The notes beneath the pieces were generated by a model, which saw only the letters and a list, made by a program, of their open reading frames with translations, ran no database searches and was not told where the DNA came from. This document shows, in pieces, positions 1 to 7,744 of a stretch of 64,000 nt of DNA (position 1 is the first letter of the stretch; every line of letters begins with the position of its first letter). Made by a program: the position numbers and the translations under genes. Source of the DNA: Erysipelotrichaceae bacterium (lineage in GTDB: Bacteria > Bacillota_I > Bacilli_A > Erysipelotrichales > Erysipelotrichaceae); assembly GCA_030694975.1 (NCBI GenBank), contig JAUYTU010000035.1:186001-250000 (forward strand), read 5' to 3'.

Positions 1-630
1 TGGAAATTCAGAAAATTTGCCCAGTATATCCAATGAATTTTGCGTAGAAATGCCTGCCCGGAAGCACTCAAGTAGAATTTTTGAAAATAGACCGGAAGAA
101 TGGACGGTTAATAAATTATCTTTGAATTTCGCAAACAACGTCAGGTATAAATAGTTTCTTGTATTGGGATTGTATAGAAAATATCGAATTATCAGATATA
201 GTAAAATCAAAAACATATATAACGTTAACAATGCATAACACATGAAATTGAAGAGGCTAAATGTTAAGTCATTACCGCCATAGTCAAACATTGTACGAAC
301 TTTTGATAGTAAGGTAAATTTAAAAAATAAAAGTGAAACGAAGGTGAATATACAGATAAAGCATGGATAAATAAGCTTCGTAATGTATTTTCGCTCTAAT
401 TCAGCCTTTTCATTCTGTATCATCAACCAGATTCTCAGACACTGTTCATCACTCAGAGCCTTTCGAATATTTTCATACACAGATTTTGATTTACCAAAAT
501 AGTGAGATACCAGAGCATGCATTGAATTTTGTTTACAGCCGATGATTTTCTTGGTCTGTTCATATGTACAGCCATTGGAAATTAAGGCCAATACGAGTGA
601 CATCTCAGAAAGCTGACGCTCACGATTCAT
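1..630 (-). CDS. comGB: Type II secretion/competence pilus membrane protein ComGB, partial (3' end outside window)
   Basis: Only the first 210 codons are inside the window; the frame is open to base 1. The visible part has an N-terminal cytoplasmic region of about 80 residues and two strongly hydrophobic segments near residues 84-108 and 126-152, as expected for the polytopic GspF/PilC/ComGB platform protein of type IV pilus-like competence machines. The ATG overlaps the end of the upstream comGA by 11 bases, so the two are translationally coupled. Family assignment rests mainly on position after comGA and on this topology; sequence motifs of the F domain are weak here. The pseudopilin genes (comGC onward) would lie to the left of the window. 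Confidence 0.75.
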   Translation of the reverse strand, partial: MNRERQLSEMSLVLALISNGCTYEQTKKIIGCKQNSMHALVSHYFGKSKSVYENIRKALSDEQCLRIWLMIQNEKAELERKYITKLIYPCFICIFTFVSLLFFKFTLLSKVRTMFDYGGNDLTFSLFNFMCYALLTLYMFLILLYLIIRYFLYNPNTRNYLYLTLFAKFKDNLLTVHSSGLFSKILLECFRAGISTQNSLDILGKFSEFP

Positions 631-1474
631 GAAAAATGAATTCAAACTGTGCACCTCTTCCCTTTTTGTCATTTCTTAAAAGAAGTCTTTGAAACACCGT
701 TACTTTGAGTGTCTGTTCTATATCTGTTTCAGTAATACCGAAATCCATCAGTCTGAATTTCGTTTGATTGATAGTCGCTGCGTGAATCGTTGCAACAACA
801 AGATGACCGCCATATGCCGATCGTATGGCTGCCTTTGCCTCATTCGGTCCGCGTATTTCGCCAATAACAATGATATCCGGATCATGACGTAACAGTTGAA
901 AAACAGCTTCGTCAAAAGTGAGCCCTTGTTTCATATTGACTTGAACTTGCATAAAATCAGTGAATATCTGTTCGATTGGATCTTCAATTGTATAAATTCG
1001 CTTCTTTTTTAATGTTTTTAACCATGTAAACATCGATGTACTCTTACCGCTGCCCGTTGATCCGCAAAACAGGATCAATCCATTGTCAACGGCTGAAAGT
1101 TTACTGAATTCGTCACTAAAGTCATTACTCGATAGGTCTTTCAGATTTTCTGCTCGGTGTAAGTTCAAGATACGAAGCACTCCACTTTTTGTATGATAGG
1201 TCTCGATAGCAGAGAAACGTAAGTTAAGCTTTTGTTTACGTAAAATGATCTCAAAACTGCCTGTTTGTGGGATCATATTCAACGACAGATCCAGATTGGC
1301 TTTGAATTTGCAATATTCATACAAATCACTGAGATTGTCGGTAAAAGTCAAAGGTACCAGACCATTCAATGATCGAAGTAGAATCATTTGTTTATTGTCT
1401 TCAATCTGAAAGTGAATATCGGTTGATCGCTTGGACAAAGCGGATACGACGAGATTTTCAAGTATTCTTTCCAT
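620..1474 (-). CDS. comGA: Competence/type II secretion traffic ATPase ComGA
   Basis: GspE/PilB-family hexameric ATPase that powers pseudopilus assembly for DNA uptake. Visible motifs are a Walker A GSTGSGKS near residues 138-145, an Asp box YTIEDPIEQ near 161-169, a Walker B IIVIGEIR near 201-208 and a His box GGHLVVATIHA near 222-232. The reading frame is open 18 codons further upstream, but the ATG at 1474 follows a GGTGAT ribosome site and begins the conserved part. At 284 residues it is shorter than Bacillus ComGA (about 350) and stops soon after the His box, with no tetracysteine zinc motif. It is followed directly by comGB and separated from the upstream surface-protein gene by a strong terminator. 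Confidence 0.9.
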   Translation of the reverse strand: MERILENLVVSALSKRSTDIHFQIEDNKQMILLRSLNGLVPLTFTDNLSDLYEYCKFKANLDLSLNMIPQTGSFEIILRKQKLNLRFSAIETYHTKSGVLRILNLHRAENLKDLSSNDFSDEFSKLSAVDNGLILFCGSTGSGKSTSMFTWLKTLKKKRIYTIEDPIEQIFTDFMQVQVNMKQGLTFDEAVFQLLRHDPDIIVIGEIRGPNEAKAAIRSAYGGHLVVATIHAATINQTKFRLMDFGITETDIEQTLKVTVFQRLLLRNDKKGRGAQFEFIFHES

Positions 1475-1524
1475 AACATCACCACTATCAAATACTGTAT
1501 TGATTAAATAAACCCTAAAAGAAA

Positions 1525-1554
1525 ACAAAAAAAGACGGAGTTTTTAACTCCGTC
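1525..1554 (-). terminator. Rho-independent terminator of the surface-protein gene
   Basis: A 7-bp stem GACGGAG/CTCCGTC with a 7-base loop is followed, on the minus strand, by a run of seven T. It lies 18 bp after the stop codon of the repeat protein and separates it from comGA. Confidence 0.9.
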
Positions 1555-1571
1555 CCTTTATTCATAATCTT

Positions 1572-4500
1572 CTAGTTTTTTGCTTCTTTCTTCTTTGAGA
1601 AGAGCAACAGAATCAAACCTAATGCCAATGCGCCTAATCCAATGTATCCGCTGTTATTGTCGGATGTATCCGGTAAAGTAGCATTAATCAAAACCGTAAC
1701 TGTTGCAACATCCGAATCAGCTTCACCATCATTTACTTTGAATGTAAAGCTGTCTTCGTAGTTTTCGGAATCATCGTGTGTATATGTAAATGTTCCATCA
1801 GCATTAAATACGAGTACGCCGTATGCTGGGCCATTTACCAGAATAAATGTAATTTCATCATCATCTTCATCACTGCCTGTAACCATACCGTTATACTCTT
1901 CGCCTTGATCGACATCAAATTCTGAATCATCAGCGATCGGCGCAGCATTTGCATCCGGTAAAGTAGCATTGATCAAAATCGTTACGGAAGCAACATTTGA
2001 ATCTGCCAAACCGTCATTAACTTTGAAAGTAAAGCTGTCTTCATAGTTTTCAGAATTATCGTGTGTGTACGAATAGGTACCATCCGCATTGAGTACTAAT
2101 ACACCATACAATGGGCCATCTACCAAGATAAATTCTAATTCATCACCTTCTGCATCACTGCCAGTTAATTGATCCGTGTATTCCTGACCTTGATCAACTT
2201 CAAATGCATCATTGTCAGCTACTGGAGCATCATTAACCGGAGTGACAGTAATAACTACTTGTGCAGGTTGAGAGAAGAATTCGCCATCGAATACTCGGAA
2301 TGTGAAGCTGTCAGAAACAGTTTCCGAACCATCGTGAATATAAGTGAAGGTTCCATCCGCATTGATAACTAATAAACCATTCACCGGCAAATCAACTACT
2401 GAGAATGCCAAGTCATCGTCTTCAGGATCACTGCCTGTCAACGCACCATTATGGGTTGCACCTTCATCAACATTGAATGCATCCGGATTTGCTACCGGAG
2501 CTTCGTTGACTGGAACGACTGTGATTGTAATCAATGCTTTTTCAGAATAGAGTTCACCATCGAAGACTCGGAATGTGAAACTGTCAGAAACAGTTTCCGA
2601 ACCGTCGTGAATATAAGTGAAGGTTCCATCCGTATTGATAACTAATAAGCCGTTTGCTGGTAAATCAACTACTGAGAAAGTCAATTCATCTTCTTCAGGA
2701 TCACTGCCTGTCAGCGCACCATTATGGGTTGCGCCTTCATCAACTGTGAATGCATCCGGATCAGCTACTGGAGCATCATTAACCGGAGTGACAGTAATAA
2801 CTACTTGTGCAGGTTGAGAGAAGAACTCGCCATCGAATACTCGGAATGTGAAGCTGTCAGAAGTTGTTTCTGAACCATCATGGATGTAGACGAATTCGCC
2901 TTCACCATCAATCACTAGCGATCCGTTAGCAGGTAAATCTACAACATAGAATAATAATTTATCGTCTTCAGGATCACTGCCTGTCAGCGTACCATTATGG
3001 GTTGCGCCTTCATCAACTGTGAATGCATCCGGATTTGCAACCGGAGCTTCGTTGACTTCAGTAATCGTAATCGTTACTAATGCTTTTTCGGAGTAGAGTT
3101 CACCATCGAATACTTGGAATGTGAAGCTGTCAGAAACAGTTTCCGATCCGTCGTGAATATAAGTGAAGGTTCCATCCGCATTGATTATCAACGAACCGTT
3201 GGCCGGTAAATCAACTACTGAGAAAGTCAATTCATCTTCTTCAGGGTCACTGCCTGTCAGCATACCGTTTTCAGTACCGCCTTCTTCAACTGTGAATGAA
3301 TCCGGATCAGCTACTGGAGCATCGTTAACCGGAGTGACAGTAATAGTAACTAATGCTTTTTTGGAATAAAGTTCGCCATCGAATACTTGGAATGTGAAGC
3401 TGTCAGAAACAGTTTCCGAACCGTCGTGAATATAAGTGAAGGTTCCATCCGCATTGATTGTTAACGAACCGTTGGTCGGTAAATCAACTACTGAGAATAC
3501 CAATTCATCATCTTCAGGATCACTGCCTGTCAGCGCACCATTATGGGTTTCGCCTTCATCAACTGTGAACGCGTCCGGATCGGCTACAGGAGCTTCGTTA
3601 ACCGGTGTAACTGTAATGGAAACTAATGCTTTTTCGGAATAAAGTCCGCCATCGAATACTTGGAATGTGAAGCTGTCAGAAACAGTTTCTGAACCGTCGT
3701 GAATATAAGTGAAGGTTCCATCCGCATTGATTGTCAACGAACCATTCGCTGGTAAATCAACTACTGAGAAAGTCAATTCATCGTCTTCAGGATCACTGCC
3801 TGTCAGCGTACCATTATGGGTTGCGCCTTCATCAACTGTGAATGAATCTGGGTCAGCAATTGGTGCATCATTAACTGAGTTAATGGTAACTCTAACCAAC
3901 GCACCCGTTGAGTATAATTGTCCGTCGTAAACGCGGAATGTGAAACTGTCAGAAACTGTTTCAGAACCATCGTGAACATAAGTGAAGGTTCCATTCGCAT
4001 TGACTGTCAATAAACCGTTCAACGGTTGATCAACAACAGAGAAAGTTAATACATCATCTTCAGGGTCGCTTCCTGTTAACGTACCGTTGAAAGTTCCACC
4101 TTCATTAACGGTAAATGAATCAGGATTGGCTGTCGGAGCATCGTTGACCGGAGTAACCGTAATATTAACGGTTGCTGACGGTGAATACAATGTGCCATCA
4201 AATACTCTGAATGTAAAGCTATCGGAAGTCGTTTCCGAACCATCATGGATGTATTGGTATGTTCCATCTTCATTGACTGTCAGTGAACCATTTGCTGGTC
4301 CTGTGACTTCAAAGAACGTAATGGATTGTCCATCAGGATCACTTCCTGTCAATGTGCCGTTTTTAGTACCGCCTTCATTGACTGTAAATGTATCAGGATT
4401 AGCAACCGGCGCGGAATTGATAGTACGGACTGTTACCTGCGCTTGGCTTGTTAATACTGTTGGATTGTGATGTTGAAGTGCATTGGAAGTAACGGTATTG

Positions 4501-5219
4501 TTTACAAATACATCACCGATAGCTCCTGCATTAAATGTACGCGTATATTGAAATGAACCGGTATCTGTGAATGTCCACGGACCGGCACCTGCCCAAGAAT
4601 CTGTAACGGTTAGTGTTTCATTGAATACATTTGTCGGTGTATTTTTATAATTAATTGCAGCTTGGGTACCGGATATTTTAATATTTTCAACATTAACTGT
4701 ATCGGCCAATTCGACAGCTACCTTAAAAGGTGTAATGTCGAAAACATTCCCTACAACCTGAAATGATGTCGTGTATTTTTTTGTAAATGTTGCTCCATTT
4801 GCAACCGTCAAGTCATTTTCTACGATCTCCGTAACATGTACGAATGATCCGCTTGTGTTTTGAATACTTGTAACAATATCCACTCGAATATCGCCAGGAC
4901 CCTTGTTTAATACGGTAACATTATAAGTCAAACTGAAGGTAGACGTTAATGTTTTAACAGCACTGACCGTATAAGTAACATCGCCTGAACCGCCGGCTGC
5001 TAATTGAAGCAGAGTCGGTGAAGCTGTCTTGGTGAGTGTCCACTCATAAACGATATTGTAATCGGGTGTAACATCAAATTTGTCAACTGAAAGTTCAACT
5101 GAAGCACCATTTACTACAGGAGCCGCAAAAACATTCGAATTGACCGGTGAGAACGATGTACCAAACGCTAACACAAACAATGACAGAATGATAAGCGTTC
5201 GTCTGATAAAATTGTTCAT
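1572..5219 (-). CDS. Giant cell-wall-anchored surface protein with ten cadherin/VCBS-like tandem repeats
   Basis: 1215 residues. The N-terminus is a signal peptide (RR at 6-7, hydrophobic core about 9-22, Ala-Ala near 32-33). Residues 35-265 are a beta-rich, Thr/Val-rich region that I do not recognise. Residues 268-1180 are ten tandem repeats of 91 residues (the ninth is 95), each opening with N-x-A-P-x-A-(N/D)-x-D-x-F, then a DPEDDEL-type acidic turn, and closing with HDGSE..SDSFTF.V.DG; this pattern fits bacterial cadherin-like/VCBS domains, which often bind calcium. Residues 1182-1186 read LPDTS, followed by a hydrophobic segment and KKKEAKN, a sortase signal with Ser where Gly is usual. 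An earlier LPDA at the 9/10 junction echoes it. The likely role is adhesion or biofilm matrix. It follows a small membrane-protein gene by 39 bp, with a good AAGGAG site, and probably shares its promoter. Confidence 0.85.
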   Translation of the reverse strand: MNNFIRRTLIILSLFVLAFGTSFSPVNSNVFAAPVVNGASVELSVDKFDVTPDYNIVYEWTLTKTASPTLLQLAAGGSGDVTYTVSAVKTLTSTFSLTYNVTVLNKGPGDIRVDIVTSIQNTSGSFVHVTEIVENDLTVANGATFTKKYTTSFQVVGNVFDITPFKVAVELADTVNVENIKISGTQAAINYKNTPTNVFNETLTVTDSWAGAGPWTFTDTGSFQYTRTFNAGAIGDVFVNNTVTSNALQHHNPTVLTSQAQVTVRTINSAPVANPDTFTVNEGGTKNGTLTGSDPDGQSITFFEVTGPANGSLTVNEDGTYQYIHDGSETTSDSFTFRVFDGTLYSPSATVNITVTPVNDAPTANPDSFTVNEGGTFNGTLTGSDPEDDVLTFSVVDQPLNGLLTVNANGTFTYVHDGSETVSDSFTFRVYDGQLYSTGALVRVTINSVNDAPIADPDSFTVDEGATHNGTLTGSDPEDDELTFSVVDLPANGSLTINADGTFTYIHDGSETVSDSFTFQVFDGGLYSEKALVSITVTPVNEAPVADPDAFTVDEGETHNGALTGSDPEDDELVFSVVDLPTNGSLTINADGTFTYIHDGSETVSDSFTFQVFDGELYSKKALVTITVTPVNDAPVADPDSFTVEEGGTENGMLTGSDPEEDELTFSVVDLPANGSLIINADGTFTYIHDGSETVSDSFTFQVFDGELYSEKALVTITITEVNEAPVANPDAFTVDEGATHNGTLTGSDPEDDKLLFYVVDLPANGSLVIDGEGEFVYIHDGSETTSDSFTFRVFDGEFFSQPAQVVITVTPVNDAPVADPDAFTVDEGATHNGALTGSDPEEDELTFSVVDLPANGLLVINTDGTFTYIHDGSETVSDSFTFRVFDGELYSEKALITITVVPVNEAPVANPDAFNVDEGATHNGALTGSDPEDDDLAFSVVDLPVNGLLVINADGTFTYIHDGSETVSDSFTFRVFDGEFFSQPAQVVITVTPVNDAPVADNDAFEVDQGQEYTDQLTGSDAEGDELEFILVDGPLYGVLVLNADGTYSYTHDNSENYEDSFTFKVNDGLADSNVASVTILINATLPDANAAPIADDSEFDVDQGEEYNGMVTGSDEDDDEITFILVNGPAYGVLVFNADGTFTYTHDDSENYEDSFTFKVNDGEADSDVATVTVLINATLPDTSDNNSGYIGLGALALGLILLLFSKKKEAKN
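1680..4418 (-). repeat. Ten coding tandem repeats, 273-bp period
   Basis: Repeat units start (minus-strand 5' ends) at 4418, 4145, 3872, 3599, 3326, 3053, 2780, 2507, 2234 and 1949; units 1-8 are exactly 273 bp, unit 9 is 285 bp. Units 3-8 are the most alike, while units 1, 2, 9 and 10 are more divergent, as expected when the middle of an array is homogenised by recombination. A block at 2215-2316 matches 2761-2862, two units away, with one mismatch. Confidence 0.95.
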
Positions 5220-5258
5220 AAATTTCTCCTTTCAAAAGTTTAGAACATTATAAGATAA

Positions 5259-5687
5259 CTACATGGAAACCTGATAAGCTGTGTGATGATTCCCAATGAT
5301 CCACTCAACTTCGGCATCGCTTTTCACAATCGTTTTAAACGCTGCAGGGTGATGCCCTTTTTCAAATACATTCGGCAACGACCGTCCGACTAGAATTGCA
5401 GTTCCCTTTTTTACTCTCAAACTGCTTTGCTGGGGATGAAGCCGTATGACCGACGAGGTTGGATTAACATAACCCCAAGTAATACAAAAAGTCCCATCTT
5501 CACTCTCTTCGACTTTTTCAATGGTTCCAAAGACTTCCCTGGGTCGTCGAAGTAACAACCAAGCAGAAGTCAAAAGAATGAATGTTCCGAAAATCCACGT
5601 CCAAGCAACATCAAACTTCGATAGCTGGATCTGAGTGAGAACATAATCAGCCACGATTAGGGATAGAACAATTACTGAATTTGTCAT
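5259..5687 (-). CDS. Small membrane protein of unknown function, cotranscribed with the surface protein
   Basis: 142 residues, not recognised. Two hydrophobic helices are visible near residues 3-18 and 28-47, separated by a short loop and followed by RRPRE, which predicts that the C-terminal part is cytoplasmic. The remaining 90 residues look like a small beta-rich domain (repeated short hydrophobic strands, several Gly turns, one Cys). The start ATG is preceded by GAAGGGGG with good spacing. It lies between a SARP-like regulator gene and the wall-anchored repeat protein, and the operator-like direct repeat at 5736-5757 sits just upstream, so it is the first gene of the presumed regulated unit. 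The topology (two helices plus soluble C-domain) resembles NfeD-like proteins, but I do not claim homology. It could equally help export, process or sense the surface protein. Confidence 0.7.
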   Translation of the reverse strand: MTNSVIVLSLIVADYVLTQIQLSKFDVAWTWIFGTFILLTSAWLLLRRPREVFGTIEKVEESEDGTFCITWGYVNPTSSVIRLHPQQSSLRVKKGTAILVGRSLPNVFEKGHHPAAFKTIVKSDAEVEWIIGNHHTAYQVSM

Positions 5688-5721
5688 AGTTACCCCCTTC
5701 GCAAAGTTACTTCTTGCTTAC

Positions 5722-5757
5722 ATTATGAAAAAAACCGGTTAGTAATCGGTTAGTAAT
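5722..5757 (-). promoter_or_regulatory. SARP-type promoter: exact 11-bp tandem operator 8 bp upstream of a -10 box
   Basis: On the plus strand CGGTTAGTAAT occurs twice back to back (5736-5746 and 5747-5757). Reading toward the membrane-protein gene, ATTACTAACCG is repeated, then eight bases (5735-5728), then CATAAT (5727-5722) as a -10 box. There is no TTGACA-like -35 box; the repeats occupy its place. Known SARP activators bind heptamer direct repeats with an 11-bp period ending 8 bp before the -10 box. The predicted start near 5715 leaves a leader of about 28 bases with the ribosome site. Confidence 0.7.
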
Positions 5758-5790
5758 TAAAAAAGAATACAATTATATGTAAAAATGCAT

Positions 5791-5815
5791 AAAAAAATCG
5801 TAGAATCTACGATTT
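5791..5815 (-). terminator. Terminator of the SARP-like regulator gene
   Basis: A 9-bp perfect stem AAATCGTAG/CTACGATTT (5795-5815) with a three-base loop abuts the stop codon and is followed on the minus strand by seven T. It isolates the regulator transcript from the operon it probably controls. Confidence 0.9.
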
Positions 5816-7006
5816 TTAATTGCTACGGCTAAGTTTTGATATATGATAATGAATCCTTGCAAGCTTTCGATCCGTATTCTTATAGAAACCCTGCTGAATC
5901 CGACTGGAAATCATATGAGCATTCTCCTCGGTTTTACAAGGTAACAGTAAAATAAACTGGGAAACATTCATTCGGGCAAATACATCTCCTTTTCTTAATG
6001 AAACACCAATCGCCGTCTTTAAGCGCTCCAACATTTTAGAGACAACATAATCATTCTCCGCACAATTCAAATCGAATAGCATTACATACGTTTGTTCATC
6101 CGTTCTCTCACTGTTACGCAGCGCAATTTGGTACAGACGTTTGAAAACTTCATACTCGCAATACAAAGCACCCTGAAATTCAGAATTATCATTTAAATTA
6201 TTCATCAATTCCGAAATATCCAATGTTTCAAGTTCTTCTTTAGCGATAATAAAATTATACAGATTTTTAGTCCTTAAAGACAACTGCAAATTAAATTCTT
6301 TATAAAATTGCTTGCTAAGATGCTCATAATAGTCAATCGCTTTACGATATTGTGCACTAAGCACAAGTGCGTTCAAATAATAGTAATGAAAGTCCTCATT
6401 ATACGGCTCCATTTTGAGACCGATTTGGGCTAAATCCATGACATAGTTATATTGCTTTTCCAATTCGAACTCATTTAGCAAAAACAAAAGACTACGATTA
6501 AATAAACCCGTATAATACTCCCTGATTGGAACTGTCCACATCAAATGGGTACTGTTGACCAAAAAAGGCTGCTTTATATATGAAAATAACTGATTAAGCA
6601 ATTCTCTTTTTTCAATAACTGACACAGACTTATCATTAGCAAAACGCCAAAGACGATCTACCTCTTCCGTATCAACAACCATTGCAAGTTCGGGATTGAT
6701 TCCGTAACCGTTTTTTGTTGTGACAATTATATCTAAATCCTCAAATATAGATTGAGAATTTAACAACTGACGCAATTTGTGAACAGCAAATTTAAGAGCA
6801 CTTGAAGGATTATCGCTGTCATTCCATAGTAAATCAATCAACTGTTCCTTTGATAGCGGATTAAGTCGATAATAAAGAAGCACTTCAAAAAACTGCTTTA
6901 GGTTCTTTCCCAGATAAAGCAGCGGTTGATTGCTTTCTTCTTTAAACGAAAGCGTCAATTCACCAAACATTCTTACTTCTAAGCGAGGATCTGTCTTCTC
7001 CAACAC
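5816..7006 (-). CDS. SARP-type transcriptional activator (BTAD) with a degenerate GGDEF-like C-domain
   Basis: 396 residues. Residues 8-105 form an OmpR/PhoB-like winged helix (strand LEVRMFGELTLSF, helix LSKEQLIDLLW, recognition helix SSALKFAVHKLRQLL, wing IIVTTKNGYGI). Residues 106-255 match the bacterial transcriptional activator domain: all-helical, TPR-like, opening VDTEEVDRLW and ending in a Y-E-L-S-K..F type helix pair. Residues 275-375 resemble GGDEF domains (MLFDLN, then LRKGDVFARM, then QFILLLP, then NAHMISSRI), but the signature position reads MNVSQF (346-351), so cyclase activity is not expected. The start is TTG, chosen because AGGGGGG lies 5 bases upstream; the next in-frame ATG would cut into the winged helix. 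It has its own consensus promoter and terminator. The likely target is the following membrane-protein/adhesin pair. Confidence 0.8.
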   Translation of the reverse strand: MLEKTDPRLEVRMFGELTLSFKEESNQPLLYLGKNLKQFFEVLLYYRLNPLSKEQLIDLLWNDSDNPSSALKFAVHKLRQLLNSQSIFEDLDIIVTTKNGYGINPELAMVVDTEEVDRLWRFANDKSVSVIEKRELLNQLFSYIKQPFLVNSTHLMWTVPIREYYTGLFNRSLLFLLNEFELEKQYNYVMDLAQIGLKMEPYNEDFHYYYLNALVLSAQYRKAIDYYEHLSKQFYKEFNLQLSLRTKNLYNFIIAKEELETLDISELMNNLNDNSEFQGALYCEYEVFKRLYQIALRNSERTDEQTYVMLFDLNCAENDYVVSKMLERLKTAIGVSLRKGDVFARMNVSQFILLLPCKTEENAHMISSRIQQGFYKNTDRKLARIHYHISKLSRSN

Positions 7007-7036
7007 ACAACCCCCCTATCTAATGATTCTATGCAG

Positions 7037-7066
7037 ATTATACAATAGGATGTCACGCTCTGTCAA
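7037..7066 (-). promoter_or_regulatory. Consensus sigma-A promoter of the SARP-like regulator
   Basis: Exact TTGACA (7066-7061) and exact TATAAT (7042-7037) with an 18-bp spacer, about 30 bp upstream of the TTG start. The perfect boxes suggest constitutive expression of the regulator, unlike its presumed target promoter, which lacks a -35 box. Confidence 0.85.
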
Positions 7067-7091
7067 AAATAAAGACATATAAAAATCATTA

Positions 7092-7715
7092 TTATTTGTG
7101 ATTCCTCTTGAAAGATAAAATAAACGGATTGAGAGCTTTTTCAACTTTCATCGTCGTTAAAGAACCATGCCCTGGGTATACCGAAATATCTCCATCCAAC
7201 GAACAAATAAACTTCAGTGATTCCATCATATCGGAGACATTGCCTCTGTATAGATCCGTACGTCCGATGCTGTTTTTAAAAAGCAAATCTCCAGTAAACA
7301 AATGATTTTCAATTAAATAACTCACAGATCCCGGACTGTGCCCCGGCGTATGAAATACATTGATATTAAAAGGACCGAGTTGAAGAAATGGTTTGTCAAA
7401 GGCGTTGACACGATGAACACAAGTAACGTTACGATGATCACTGTAATTTTTCTGTGGATCAGTCAAAAATTCCTCATCTTCAATGTGAACATATATGTCT
7501 GCTTTAAAATGTTTCGATAAATCTTCAGCTGCCGCAAAATGATCAAAATGACCATGAGTCAATAAAATCGCCAAAACATGGGCAGACTCAGGTATTTTAC
7601 TAATAAGAAAATCAGGTTTGCTACCGGGATCAACAATCAGATACTGGTTATCTTTTGAAATCAAGAAACTGTTCGCCTGATATACACCCAAAGGATATGT
7701 TTCAATTTTCATCAT
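7092..7715 (-). CDS. MBL-fold metallohydrolase, YqgX/glyoxalase II-like
   Basis: 207 residues, typical length for the short hydroxyacylglutathione-hydrolase-like branch of the metallo-beta-lactamase fold. Zinc ligands are visible in THGHFDH (53-59), in HTPGHSPGS near the middle, in the Asp of FTGDLLF and in the C-terminal YPGHG. Such enzymes hydrolyse thioesters or act in methylglyoxal detoxification; the exact substrate cannot be read from sequence. The gene starts 8 bases after the terminator run of rpmG and has no clear ribosome site, so it is probably expressed by read-through at a low level. In Bacillus the orthologue yqgX lies next to comGA; here the adhesin block separates them. Confidence 0.85.
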   Translation of the reverse strand: MMKIETYPLGVYQANSFLISKDNQYLIVDPGSKPDFLISKIPESAHVLAILLTHGHFDHFAAAEDLSKHFKADIYVHIEDEEFLTDPQKNYSDHRNVTCVHRVNAFDKPFLQLGPFNINVFHTPGHSPGSVSYLIENHLFTGDLLFKNSIGRTDLYRGNVSDMMESLKFICSLDGDISVYPGHGSLTTMKVEKALNPFILSFKRNHK

Positions 7716-7723
7716 CTGTTACG

Positions 7724-7743
7724 AAAAAAAGCCCTGAGGCTTT
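7724..7743 (-). terminator. Terminator after rpmG
   Basis: Stem AAAGCC/GGCTTT with a four-base loop and seven T on the minus strand, directly behind the L33 stop codon. The stem is only 6 bp, so partial read-through into the MBL gene is plausible. Confidence 0.75.
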
Positions 7744-7744
7744 C

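Noticed and set aside
1680-4418. Regular direct repeats that might suggest a CRISPR array
   Set aside because: The period is 273 bp and the units are protein-coding in frame; there are no short repeats with unique spacers.
2169-4470. A ladder of about 65-130-residue open frames on the plus strand, similar to each other
   Set aside because: They are antisense shadows of the 273-bp repeats of the surface-protein gene; they have no ribosome sites and recur only because the repeats recur.
5241-5258. TATAAT on the minus strand (5252-5247) between the small membrane protein and the adhesin, as a separate adhesin promoter
   Set aside because: No -35-like sequence is found at the proper distance (ATCAGG at 17 bp), and the 39-bp gap fits co-transcription.
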